A program made the translations under genes and the position numbers. A stretch of DNA of 34,902 nucleotides from CAYVKY01 sp964452115 (GTDB taxonomy: Bacteria > Bacteroidota > Ignavibacteria > Tepidaquicellales > Tepidaquicellaceae). The notes beneath the pieces were generated by a model, which saw only the letters and a list, made by a program, of their open reading frames with translations, was not told the DNA's origin and searched no databases. The DNA lies in contig CAYVKY010000004.1 of assembly GCA_964452115.1 (NCBI GenBank), forward strand, positions 1 through 34,902, given 5' to 3'. Shown one piece after another: positions 16,368 to 24,524 of the stretch. How positions within the stretch are numbered: position 1 is the stretch's first letter; each line of letters begins with the position of its first letter.

Positions 16368-18087
16368 TAAAAAAATAATATACGACCCTCTTACCGAGCT
16401 GATGGAATATTACTCGGCTTTCAAGCCGGAGAAAAAAGACAAAGCAGCGGCTGAAGTTCCGAAGACAATTGAAGAAATATTAAAGGGCAGAATAATTGAA
16501 GGAGATAAGACAGGAATAAGCGATGACCTTGATGAAGCGCTGAAAAATTATTCCGCAATAGATATTATCAACGGCATTTTGCTTGACGGAATGAAAACTG
16601 TCGGAGAACTTTTCGGCAGCGGGCAGATGCAGCTGCCTTTTGTACTCCAGTCAGCAGAATGCATGAAAACAGCGGTAAAATACCTTGAGCCTTTTATGAG
16701 CAAAATCGAAGGCAGCACATCAAAGGGCACTATCGTACTTGCAACTGTAAAAGGAGACGTTCACGACATCGGTAAGAATCTTGTAGATATTATATTAACA
16801 AATAACGGATACAAAGTAATTAACCTCGGCATAAAATGCCCGCTTGAAAACATCATTACTGCATTTAATGAAAACAATGCCGATGCAATAGGCATGTCCG
16901 GGCTGCTCGTAAAATCTACTGCCGTGATGAAAGAAAATCTTGAAACTCTGAATGAGAGAGATATGGAACTGACCGTAATACTAGGCGGTGCGGCACTTAA
17001 CAGGCGGTTTGTTGAAGGAGAGCTCAGAGCGTTATACAAAGGCGATGTGTATTATGCAAACGATGCATTTGACGGGTTGAAATTTATGGAGCAGATAATG
17101 GAGTATAAAAAATCCGGAAAAAAACCTGAACTGAAAATATATTCCGATAACCGTGCATCGGAAAAGCAGCCTGAAGTTAAAGAAGAATTGAAGGAAGAGA
17201 TAATTGCAAAACGGATAAATTCGAATGAAAAAATTCCTGTTCCGCCATTTTTCGGTTCAATGATAGTTGAGGATATACCGTTGGAGTTTATGTTTGATTA
17301 TATAAATAAAACTGCACTGTTCAAAGGCAGCTGGAATGTTTATATGGACAGAAATAAGCCGGAGGCAGAATATGAAAGTCTTATCCGTGATGTTATCGAA
17401 CCGAAATTTGAAGAGCTGAAGACACTGGCGGCGGATGAAAAGCTTCTCGAACCAAAAGTAATTTACGGATATTTTCCGTGCAATTCAGAAGGTGATGATC
17501 TGATAATTTATAAGCCAAAAAATATTTCCGGAAATGATTTATACGATATATGGGTTCACAACGGAAGTTACGGATTAAACGAACTTGAGGAATGGAAAAG
17601 ATTTACATTTCCGCGCCAGTCAAAAGGAAAGTTTTTATGTATTAGCGATTTCTTCAAGCCGGCGGCAAGCGGGCAGCCTGATGTTGCAGCATTTCAGATT
17701 GTAACTGTCGGCAGCAGGGCAACGGAATATGCTCAAAAATTATATAACGAAAATAAATATCAGGATTATTTATATTTTCACGGATTCTCGGTTGAAAGCG
17801 CTGAAGGCCTGGCGGAATACTGGCACAAGATTGTGCGGGCTGAGCTTGGCATAGGTGACAAGGATTCGGATGATATAAAAAAAATTTTCCAGCAGGGATA
17901 TCAAGGTTCAAGATATTCTTTCGGATATCCTGCCTGCCCGAAGCTTGAAGATAATGCAATTTTATTTGAAATATTAAAACCCGATAGAATCGGAATTACA
18001 CTTAGTGAAGAATTTCAAATGAACCCTGAACAGTCAACAAATGCCTTAATTGTACATCATAAAGGTGCAAAATACTTTTTCACATAA
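16354..18087 (+). CDS. metH: Methionine synthase C-terminal half (cobalamin-binding and reactivation domains)
   Basis: This 577-residue protein corresponds to the second half of B12-dependent methionine synthase. After a short linker (YDPLTELMEYYS) comes the cap helix bundle (about 30-115). The Rossmann cobalamin domain follows, with DVHDIG (Asp135, His137 as the lower cobalt ligand), SGLLVKS and LGGAALNRR. A charged linker (about 255-290) leads to the AdoMet reactivation domain (about 300-577), with SRYSFGYPACP and a C terminus around EFQMNPEQSTNALIVHH. The homocysteine-binding and folate-binding barrels are absent, and the upstream reading frame is an intact, unrelated ATPase, so this is a split gene and not a local truncation. 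It needs barrel partners encoded elsewhere to make methionine. Confidence 0.92.
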   Translation: MDGNNKKIIYDPLTELMEYYSAFKPEKKDKAAAEVPKTIEEILKGRIIEGDKTGISDDLDEALKNYSAIDIINGILLDGMKTVGELFGSGQMQLPFVLQSAECMKTAVKYLEPFMSKIEGSTSKGTIVLATVKGDVHDIGKNLVDIILTNNGYKVINLGIKCPLENIITAFNENNADAIGMSGLLVKSTAVMKENLETLNERDMELTVILGGAALNRRFVEGELRALYKGDVYYANDAFDGLKFMEQIMEYKKSGKKPELKIYSDNRASEKQPEVKEELKEEIIAKRINSNEKIPVPPFFGSMIVEDIPLEFMFDYINKTALFKGSWNVYMDRNKPEAEYESLIRDVIEPKFEELKTLAADEKLLEPKVIYGYFPCNSEGDDLIIYKPKNISGNDLYDIWVHNGSYGLNELEEWKRFTFPRQSKGKFLCISDFFKPAASGQPDVAAFQIVTVGSRATEYAQKLYNENKYQDYLYFHGFSVESAEGLAEYWHKIVRAELGIGDKDSDDIKKIFQQGYQGSRYSFGYPACPKLEDNAILFEILKPDRIGITLSEEFQMNPEQSTNALIVHHKGAKYFFT

Positions 18088-18089
18088 AT

Positions 18090-18124
18090 AAAACAGGCTG
18101 TATTAAATAATAACAGCCTGTTTT
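18090..18124. terminator. Bidirectional rho-independent terminator
   Basis: AAAACAGGCTGT (18090-18101) pairs perfectly with ACAGCCTGTTTT (18113-18124) across an 11-base loop. The stem has A-runs on the left and T-runs on the right, so it can terminate from both sides. It lies between the end of the + strand metH operon and the convergent end of the outer-membrane protein gene, exactly where such a site is expected. Confidence 0.88.
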
Positions 18125-18138
18125 AAAATTTTCCTTGG

Positions 18139-18867
18139 TTATCTGGGTTTAACCATTTTGGTTCCGAGATAAAAATTGAATCCCAATGTCAATGTGAGTG
18201 AGCCGATTCTTCTCCAAAAATCAGGACCATAAGTCTGACCACTGGTATTAGCCCCGTCATTCAGTTTTCTTTCAGTATCGTGCTGAGTCCCAAAAACATT
18301 TAATAGGTTATATTTAAATCCTATAAATATGCCCGTTTTAAAGTTAGGGTCGAGCACCAATTCGTATCCGCCATCCAGAAAAAACCCAACTCTATAAGCG
18401 TCATCGAAATCAAAAGCACCGGGTTGCGCGTTAATAAGATGTCCGGAAACGCCACCGCCAATATACTGTTTAGTGCGGCATCTTGCACTGAAACAATACT
18501 CGTATCCAAGATAACCAGACCAAATATTAAAATTTGTCTGTTCCCCGGCTCTGGGATTTTGTGTAAAAAAGGACTTAGCAGCTGAACTTGAGTTTATAAA
18601 CTTGTCGTAAGAAGCCCCTAATGTAATGCGGTGGTTCTTCTTTACGCCTAAGCCTAATTTCCCGTTAATTTCAACTCCTCTGCCCCACATCATACCTATA
18701 GTATTTAATTCGTTAAAATTAGTACCATATGCATCGTGCATGGCAAAACAGCCCCTTCCCTCAATTCCAAGTATAACAGACGGGGGTGTAAATCCCTGCG
18801 CATAAGAAATAGCACTGTAAAGCAATACCAATGCCAACACAATAAAAACAGAATTGATTAATTTCAT
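18139..18867 (-). CDS. Outer-membrane beta-barrel protein of unknown function
   Basis: This 242-residue protein has a clear signal peptide (about 1-23, ending SYAQ) and then alternating amphipathic strands with Gly and aromatic residues, such as GKLGLGVKKNHRITLGASYDKF, WSGYLGYEYCF, RVGFFLDGGYELVL and FKTGIFIGFKYNLL. It ends with a strand (SLTLTLGFNFYLG) like an outer-membrane barrel, but followed by seven residues instead of a terminal aromatic. I do not recognise a specific family. An AGGG-like ribosome site precedes the ATG. It follows the polysaccharide operon after a 104-base AT-rich gap, so it probably has its own promoter. Confidence 0.75.
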   Translation of the reverse strand: MKLINSVFIVLALVLLYSAISYAQGFTPPSVILGIEGRGCFAMHDAYGTNFNELNTIGMMWGRGVEINGKLGLGVKKNHRITLGASYDKFINSSSAAKSFFTQNPRAGEQTNFNIWSGYLGYEYCFSARCRTKQYIGGGVSGHLINAQPGAFDFDDAYRVGFFLDGGYELVLDPNFKTGIFIGFKYNLLNVFGTQHDTERKLNDGANTSGQTYGPDFWRRIGSLTLTLGFNFYLGTKMVKPR

Positions 18868-18971
18868 AACAATTTCCCTTTAATTAAGAAACGATAATTT
18901 CGTCCTTAATAATAATATAATTAAAAATAATTAAAAATAAAATTAAATTTTACAGACTTACAAAAAAAAAT

Positions 18972-20135
18972 TTACGCCAAAAATTCCGCTATTTTATCAA
19001 CAACGAATGTAATCTGATCAGTTGTCAGTTCAGGATAAATCGGCAAAGCAAGTGAATTTTCCGCAGCGTAATCCGATACCGGAAACTGAGTTTTATCCAC
19101 ATTCAGATATTCGAAACATTCCTGTTTATGGAATGGAACCGGATAGTAAATTTCACAGCCAATTTCATTCTCCTGCAGATATTTTTTAACTTCATCACGT
19201 CTGTCGGCTAAAATTATGTACTGATTGTAGATATGATAATTCGTATGCCCGCTTGCCTCATAGATAGCTTTCGGCAGTACAACTTTATTTCGTGCATCAA
19301 TCTTTGTACAATTTATGTCTAAAGTTAAACCCTTTTCAATAAATAGTTTTGAATAAAGTTTTGCATTTTCCCTGCGCTTAGCTGACCAACCCTGGAGATA
19401 AGGAAATTTAACATTTAATACTGCCGCCTGAATTTCATCAAGACGGAAATTTCCGCCGATTACTTTGTGGAAATACTTCGGCTTACCGCCGTGAACCCTC
19501 ATAATCCTGATTCTTTCGCCCAATTCATCATCATTTGTCGTAACCACGCCGCCGTCACCGAAACATCCGAGATTCTTGCTCGGGAAAAACGAGAAGCAGC
19601 CGATATCTCCGATTGAACCGACTTTTCTTCCGTCTTTATACTGAACACCGATTGCCTGCGCACCGTCTTCAACAACTTTCAGGTTATGACGTTTGGCGAT
19701 ATCCATAATTCTTTCCATATCGGCGGATTGCCCGTATAAGTGAACCGGAATGATTGCTTTTGTTTTCGGAGTTATTTTTCTTTCAATATCATCAGGATTC
19801 ATATTGAGAGTCAAAGGCTCTACATCCGTGAATACGGGAATCGCATTCAATCTTGCGACAACTCCTGCTGTTGCAAAAAATGAATAAGTTGGCAGGATAA
19901 TTTCATCTCCCGGTTTAATTCCGATTGCCATAAGAGCAAGCAGCAGTGCATCGGTTCCCGAAGATACACCTGTGGCATATTTTGTGCCGATATATTCCTT
20001 AATTGTGTTTTCTAATTTTTCTACTTCTTTACCAAGTATAAAATATTGTGAAGCGGCAACTCTAAGCATCGCTTCTTCTGCATCTTTCTGAATAACCGCA
20101 TACTGGGCTTTCAGGTCTAATAAAGGTACTTTCAT
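18972..20135 (-). CDS. DegT/DnrJ/EryC1/StrS-family nucleotide-sugar aminotransferase
   Basis: This 387-residue PLP enzyme starts with the family's PLLDLKAQYAVIQKDAE opening. It has SSGTDALLLAL for phosphate binding near 58, the VVEDGAQAIG Asp block near 154-163, and the PLP lysine Lys187 in FFPSKNLGCFGDGG. FPSKNLG is the form seen in WbpE/QdtB-type enzymes, which aminate 3-keto or 4-keto sugars on nucleotide carriers. The upstream dehydrogenase could supply a UDP-uronate precursor, but the oxidase usually needed before WbpE is not in the window, so the exact substrate is open. Its ATG overlaps the previous stop (ATGA); it is the last gene of the polysaccharide operon. Confidence 0.9.
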   Translation of the reverse strand: MKVPLLDLKAQYAVIQKDAEEAMLRVAASQYFILGKEVEKLENTIKEYIGTKYATGVSSGTDALLLALMAIGIKPGDEIILPTYSFFATAGVVARLNAIPVFTDVEPLTLNMNPDDIERKITPKTKAIIPVHLYGQSADMERIMDIAKRHNLKVVEDGAQAIGVQYKDGRKVGSIGDIGCFSFFPSKNLGCFGDGGVVTTNDDELGERIRIMRVHGGKPKYFHKVIGGNFRLDEIQAAVLNVKFPYLQGWSAKRRENAKLYSKLFIEKGLTLDINCTKIDARNKVVLPKAIYEASGHTNYHIYNQYIILADRRDEVKKYLQENEIGCEIYYPVPFHKQECFEYLNVDKTQFPVSDYAAENSLALPIYPELTTDQITFVVDKIAEFLA

Positions 20136-21256
20136 AAATCTCGTCCTGTAAATTTAAAAATTAATTTTATTATATAATTTATTTCTTCTTTTTTCATTGA
20201 TGGATACAAAGGCAGCAAAATACTATGGTCGGAAATCCTCTCGGTATTTATTAACCTCAATTTTGATTTATAAGCAGGCATCCGGTGAATTGCAGTAATA
20301 CCCGCACCTGCTCCGACTCCATTACTGTTAAGATATCCGAGGAGTTCATCACGTTTATACTCCAGACCGCCTTTCAATATTAGACAGTATGACTGATAAT
20401 TTATTTTCGTGTTTTTTTCCTGCTGAGGAAAGTCAAAATATCTGCTGCCGGAAAATGCACTGTTATAAATTTCTGCTATTTCAATGCGTCTTTTTAAAGT
20501 TTTATCAAGATTATTCAGCTGACTTAATCCAAGCGAGGCTGCGATATCTGTCAGACGGTAATTGAAACCGGGTTCAAGGAATTTTGATTCTTCGCTTCCC
20601 TTGATTTCGTAATGTTTTCCGTGCTGTCTTAATGCTGTCAGATGTTCAAAATATTTTTTGTCCGATGTGGTTATCATACCGCCTTCACCGGTTGTAATAA
20701 CTTTTCTCGGATGGAATGAAAAGCATACAAGACGGGAATGCGAGCCGATTTTACCGCCGTGATATTCCGAACCGATTGCGCAGGCAGCATCTTCAATTAA
20801 TATCAGTTTATTTTTGGTACATAATTTTTTAAATGAACTGATGTCTGCGGGATATCCTATCTGATGAACGATTAAAATTGCTTTTGTTTTATTAGTTATT
20901 TTTTTTGCCGCATCATTCACAGAAATATTCAGACTATTTTCATTCACATCAGCAAATACCGGTTTTGCTCCCGAAAGGCAAATTGTATTCGCAGTCGCGG
21001 CAAAGCTCAAAGATGGACAGATTACTTCATCGCCTTTTCCTATACCTGCAGCAAGCATTGCAAGATGAAGTGCTGCCGTTCCGCTTGAGACGCAGACTGC
21101 GTATTTCGCACCGGTACATGAGGCGAACTTATTTTCAAAATCCTTAACAATTTTCCCCTGCATAATCCAGCCGGATTTCAAGACAGACTCAACATCATCA
21201 ATCTGATTTGAGGAAAAATTTAATTTTGTCAGCGGTATGTTAAATGATTTTTTAAT
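20132..21256 (-). CDS. DegT-family sugar aminotransferase (perosamine synthase-like), probable ATT start
   Basis: The core shows SSGTAALHLAML, the LIEDAACAIGSEY block and the PLP lysine in FSFHPRKVITTGEGG, the form typical of GDP-perosamine synthase and related 4-aminotransferases. It follows gmd, which makes the GDP-4-keto-6-deoxymannose such enzymes use. The only ordinary start in frame is a TTG at 21181, but that removes the conserved N terminus. Upstream, the open frame encodes NIPLTKLNFSSNQIDDVESV, exactly the usual family opening, with no ATG, GTG or TTG before the next stop. I therefore infer an ATT start at 21256, overlapping the gmd stop codon, giving 374 residues with the PLP lysine at 185. 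A sequencing error is the main alternative. Confidence 0.85.
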   Translation of the reverse strand: MKKSFNIPLTKLNFSSNQIDDVESVLKSGWIMQGKIVKDFENKFASCTGAKYAVCVSSGTAALHLAMLAAGIGKGDEVICPSLSFAATANTICLSGAKPVFADVNENSLNISVNDAAKKITNKTKAILIVHQIGYPADISSFKKLCTKNKLILIEDAACAIGSEYHGGKIGSHSRLVCFSFHPRKVITTGEGGMITTSDKKYFEHLTALRQHGKHYEIKGSEESKFLEPGFNYRLTDIAASLGLSQLNNLDKTLKRRIEIAEIYNSAFSGSRYFDFPQQEKNTKINYQSYCLILKGGLEYKRDELLGYLNSNGVGAGAGITAIHRMPAYKSKLRLINTERISDHSILLPLYPSMKKEEINYIIKLIFKFTGRDL

Positions 21257-22382
21257 AACCTTTTTTAATTACTTTTTTAAAATCTGAACTTATCATAATA
21301 TCAACCAGATCAGTGAATTTTGTTTTTGCACTCCATCCGAGTTTTTCCTTTGCCTTAGCAGCGTTTCCAATCAGCATATCAACTTCTGTCGGTCTGAAAT
21401 AATTCGTATCAACTTCAACTAAAACTGCGCCTTTAACAAGATTTTTGTATAATATTTCTTCATTAATATAATCAATTTTATCACGGCAGTCATTAATTAC
21501 ACTTTCCATCTTATCCTTATCCAGTCCGGCAACTACTCCTTTTTCGTCAATTCCCTTGCCTTTCCATTCAAGATGAATTCCGAGATATTCGAAGGCTCTC
21601 GTTGTAAATTCGCGTACAGTATGCGTTTCGCCCGTCGCGAGCACAAAATCTTCGGGCACTTTGCACTGAAGCATTCTCCACATTCCTTCGCAGTATTCAG
21701 GAGCATAGCCCCAGTCTCTTTTTGCATCGAGGTTTCCGAGAGTCAGGCTTTTCTGAAAGTTCAGAGCAATTTTTGAAGCTGCTCTCGTGATTTTTCTTGT
21801 TACGAAAGTTTCTCCCCGCCTCGGCGATTCATGATTGAACAAAATACCATTGCATGCATAAAGGTTATATGCTTCACGGTAATTGACCACTATCCAGTAA
21901 CCGTATATTTTTGAAACACCATATGGACTTCTCGGATAAAACGGTGTATTCTCGCTTTGCGGAGTTTCCTGAACTTTACCGTAAAGTTCGCTTGTCGAAG
22001 CCTGATAAAATTTTGTTTTTATTTCCGTTTCTTTTATCGCATCAAGGAATCTCAATGTTCCGATTGCATCAACTTCGGTCGTATATTCAGGAACATCGAA
22101 TGAAACTTTTACGTGGCTCTGCGCCGCAAGATTATAAATTTCATCGGGTGCAGTTTTTTCGAGAAGCCTGTTCAGGTTGCTTGTATCGGTTACGTCGCCG
22201 TAATGAAGGAATAACTTCTTGTTCAGTATTTCGGAATTATTGTAAAGGTGGTCAATTCTCCCTGTATTGAAAGAACTGCTGCGCCTGATAATTCCGTGGA
22301 CGATATATCCTTTCTCAAGCAGTAATTCTGTAAGGTAACTGCCGTCCTGTCCCGTGATACCTGATATTAATGCTGTTTTCAT
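21252..22382 (-). CDS. gmd: GDP-mannose 4,6-dehydratase
   Basis: This 376-residue short-chain dehydrogenase-type enzyme has the NADP-binding GITGQDGSYLTELLLEKGY at the N terminus. It also has the Gmd-specific RRSSSFNTGRIDHLY segment, the catalytic STSELYGKV stretch and the YxxxK pair in YGVSKIYGYW. It turns GDP-mannose into GDP-4-keto-6-deoxymannose, the branch point to GDP-fucose, rhamnose and perosamine. It sits 2 bases after the sugar dehydrogenase gene. No fucose synthase (fcl) is present, but a perosamine synthase-like aminotransferase follows immediately, which favours an amino-sugar product. Confidence 0.96.
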   Translation of the reverse strand: MKTALISGITGQDGSYLTELLLEKGYIVHGIIRRSSSFNTGRIDHLYNNSEILNKKLFLHYGDVTDTSNLNRLLEKTAPDEIYNLAAQSHVKVSFDVPEYTTEVDAIGTLRFLDAIKETEIKTKFYQASTSELYGKVQETPQSENTPFYPRSPYGVSKIYGYWIVVNYREAYNLYACNGILFNHESPRRGETFVTRKITRAASKIALNFQKSLTLGNLDAKRDWGYAPEYCEGMWRMLQCKVPEDFVLATGETHTVREFTTRAFEYLGIHLEWKGKGIDEKGVVAGLDKDKMESVINDCRDKIDYINEEILYKNLVKGAVLVEVDTNYFRPTEVDMLIGNAAKAKEKLGWSAKTKFTDLVDIMISSDFKKVIKKGY

Positions 22383-22384
22383 TT

Positions 22385-23695
22385 TTATGCTTTGTAAATA
22401 TTTTTACTTTTGATTTTGCCGAATGCGTTCCTTGTGTCTAAAATAATCTTCGAATTCTTTGCAATGAATTCCGTGTCATAATAAGAGTGATCAGTTGAAA
22501 GAAGGACAACATCAAATTTACGAAGATTTTCTTTTGTTAATTTAACTGATTTTTTATTAAATTTATACTTCCTTAATTTCGGAATTTCCTTTGTGTATTC
22601 ATCATTATATTCTACTTTTGCCCCGTTATCCTGAAGAATTTCGATAAGTTTGAGCGAAGGAGATTCTCTCAGGTCATCAATATCTTTTTTATATGAAAGC
22701 CCGAGCAGCAGCACTTTTGAGCCCTTCAGACATTTTCCGTTTTCATTAAGGACCTGCATTAATCTTTCAACTACATAATACGGCATACGCGTATTTATCT
22801 CGCCGGCAAGCTCGATGAATTTAGTTGATATTTCATATTCGTGTGCTTTCCACGTAAGATAAAACGGGTCAATCGGAATGCAGTGTCCGCCGAGCCCGGG
22901 ACCCGGATAAAAAGGTTTGAACCCAAATGGTTTGGTTGATGCTGCCTGAATCACTTCCCATATATCTATATCCATTCTGTCAAAAACCATTTTAAGTTCA
23001 TTAACAAGTGCAATGTTAATTGACCTGAAAATATTTTCAAGAAGTTTTGTTGATTCTGCTACTCTTGCGGATGAAACCGGCACAACAGTTTTAATCACTT
23101 TGCTGTAAACCATCACTGCTAATTCAGTACACTGTTTGGTTACGCCGCCTACGACTTTCGGAATTGTAGATGTGGTATAGTTTGGATTATTCGGATCTTC
23201 CCGTTCGGGTGAAAAAGCCAGATAAAAATCTTTTCCGAGTTTAAGTCCGGTTTGATTCAGTATATTTAAAATATCTTCATCGGTTGTTCCGGGATATGTA
23301 GTACTTTCAAGTGATATCAGTTGTCCGGGACGAAGTGTTTTTGCAATGTCTTTTGCAGAATTCAGAACAAAACTTAAATCGGGTTCGCGGTTAACATTCA
23401 ATGGTGTAGGCACGCATATTATTATTACATCGGGCTCTTTTAATCTTGAAAAATCTGAAGTCGCCTTTAAATAGCCGCTTTCCACGGCATTCTTAATTCG
23501 TTCGCCGGATATATGCTTTATATAAGACCTTTTGTGTTTATTAATATTCTCTTCTTTGCTTTTATCCAGATCAAAACCAAGTACTTTGATTTTGTTTGAA
23601 GCGAATTCTAATGCAAGCGGAAGACCAACATATCCCAATCCGATTATACCGACCAGAAATTTGTTTTCCGAAATTTTTTGTTTGAGATTTTTCAT
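22385..23695 (-). CDS. wbpA: UDP-N-acetylglucosamine-type 6-dehydrogenase (WbpA-like)
   Basis: This 436-residue enzyme is a full-length UDP-sugar dehydrogenase. It has the NAD site GIIGLGYVGLPLA near 17-29, CVPTPL near 94, the SPEREDP segment, the catalytic Cys in FYPGPGLGGHCIPIDPFYLTW, and the C-terminal LLGLSYKKDIDDLRESPS block. The PGPGLGGHCIPIDP context and the FIELAGEINTRMP helix match WbpA-type UDP-GlcNAc dehydrogenases more than UDP-glucose dehydrogenases. It oxidises C6 to a carboxylate with two NAD+, giving an acidic sugar for the surface polysaccharide. It begins 7 bases after the NusG-like gene. Confidence 0.9.
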   Translation of the reverse strand: MKNLKQKISENKFLVGIIGLGYVGLPLALEFASNKIKVLGFDLDKSKEENINKHKRSYIKHISGERIKNAVESGYLKATSDFSRLKEPDVIIICVPTPLNVNREPDLSFVLNSAKDIAKTLRPGQLISLESTTYPGTTDEDILNILNQTGLKLGKDFYLAFSPEREDPNNPNYTTSTIPKVVGGVTKQCTELAVMVYSKVIKTVVPVSSARVAESTKLLENIFRSINIALVNELKMVFDRMDIDIWEVIQAASTKPFGFKPFYPGPGLGGHCIPIDPFYLTWKAHEYEISTKFIELAGEINTRMPYYVVERLMQVLNENGKCLKGSKVLLLGLSYKKDIDDLRESPSLKLIEILQDNGAKVEYNDEYTKEIPKLRKYKFNKKSVKLTKENLRKFDVVLLSTDHSYYDTEFIAKNSKIILDTRNAFGKIKSKNIYKA

Positions 23696-23702
23696 AGATA
23701 AT

Positions 23703-24224
23703 TCAATAAGTTTGTTCTATACTTTTTATTAATTTCATTTCCGACTGTAAAAGCTCTATATTTATTGATGCATTTAGTTCAATGATGTTAACTACAATTT
23801 TGTATGAACCCCTGAATTCAATTACAAATCCCCGCAGTCCTGCAAATGCCCCGCCGGTAACTTCCACAAGGTCGCCTTTCTGAACAGTTAGTTTATCAAC
23901 TTTAATCCGTTCAGGTTCCTGAAGCGAAATTTTAATTGAATCAATTTCTTTTTGTTTGACTATTGCAGGCTTTTTAAGATACATCAGATATCCCGTTGCT
24001 CCGGATGTGTCGGCAATAGCATTGTATCTTTCTTGCTCGTCGCCGTGTATAAACAGGTATCCGGGAAACATCGGCAGAAAGATTTTTTTCTTTCTGTCAG
24101 ACCATATTCTCAACTGCGGAATTACGGGATAATACACTTCAATATTTTTTTTCTGTACCTGAAGGTAAACCTTATTTTCGTTGCGGGGTTTTGTTCTCAT
24201 CACAAACCATTCTTTATCCATCAC
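23703..24224 (-). CDS. NusG-family antiterminator (UpxY/RfaH-like)
   Basis: This 173-residue NusG paralogue has an NGN domain that opens WFVMRTKPRNENKVYLQVQKK and contains PMFPGYLFIHGDEQERY, the usual NGN core. A KOW domain follows near 112-135 (VQKGDLVEVTGGAFAGLRGFVIEF). Specialised NusG proteins at polysaccharide loci (UpxY in Bacteroides, RfaH, LoaP) ride on RNA polymerase and suppress early termination in long operons. Here it is the third gene of the operon, not the first, and is followed by the sugar-nucleotide genes. A strong hairpin with a U-run precedes wzc and is a natural candidate for its site of action, though this is inference. Confidence 0.9.
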   Translation of the reverse strand: MMDKEWFVMRTKPRNENKVYLQVQKKNIEVYYPVIPQLRIWSDRKKKIFLPMFPGYLFIHGDEQERYNAIADTSGATGYLMYLKKPAIVKQKEIDSIKISLQEPERIKVDKLTVQKGDLVEVTGGAFAGLRGFVIEFRGSYKIVVNIIELNASINIELLQSEMKLIKSIEQTY

Positions 24225-24241
24225 TAGTTTCTTTCCTGTAA

Positions 24242-24523
24242 TTATTGAAATGAATTTTGTAGGAATTTATTTACTATATATGCAACAATTATTACGATTA
24301 TAATATACATTAAAATAATCTGTAAAAAATTCTTTGAGGGTTTGTATGAAAAAATTTTGCCTCTCCAGCCGCAATTCCGGCATACATAAGATGAATATTT
24401 TAACTGCTTAAGTATTTTTTCGAAAATATTTCTCGACCTGCTTCTCCTTAATGATGCTATTTCATTGCAGGCAGGACATCTATTGAGTTGGACATTTCTT
24501 CTGATAAATAGTCGTGTATTCAT
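24242..24523 (-). CDS. Small zinc-ribbon membrane protein
   Basis: This is a 93-residue protein with two CxxC pairs, CPAC near residues 16-19 and CRNC near 48-51 followed by GWRG, which form a treble-clef-like zinc ribbon. Between them lies a very basic stretch (LRRSRSRNIFEKILKQLK). One C-terminal membrane helix (about 67-87, IILMYIIIVIIVAYIV) anchors it, with the ribbon presumably cytosolic. I do not know a named family or function. It lies 1 base after wzc and 17 bases before the NusG-like gene, inside the operon, so a role in polysaccharide assembly or its control is likely. Confidence 0.8.
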   Translation of the reverse strand: MNTRLFIRRNVQLNRCPACNEIASLRRSRSRNIFEKILKQLKYSSYVCRNCGWRGKIFSYKPSKNFLQIILMYIIIVIIVAYIVNKFLQNSFQ

Positions 24524-24524
24524 A

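Noticed and set aside
16354..18087. metH as a pseudogene truncated by insertion
   Set aside because: The frame is intact with all motifs, begins cleanly at the module boundary and is coupled to the upstream gene; it looks like a real split gene.
18972..21256. A single aminotransferase gene broken by a frameshift
   Set aside because: Each frame has its own complete set of PLP motifs, including a separate catalytic lysine, so these are two genes joined by an ATGA overlap.
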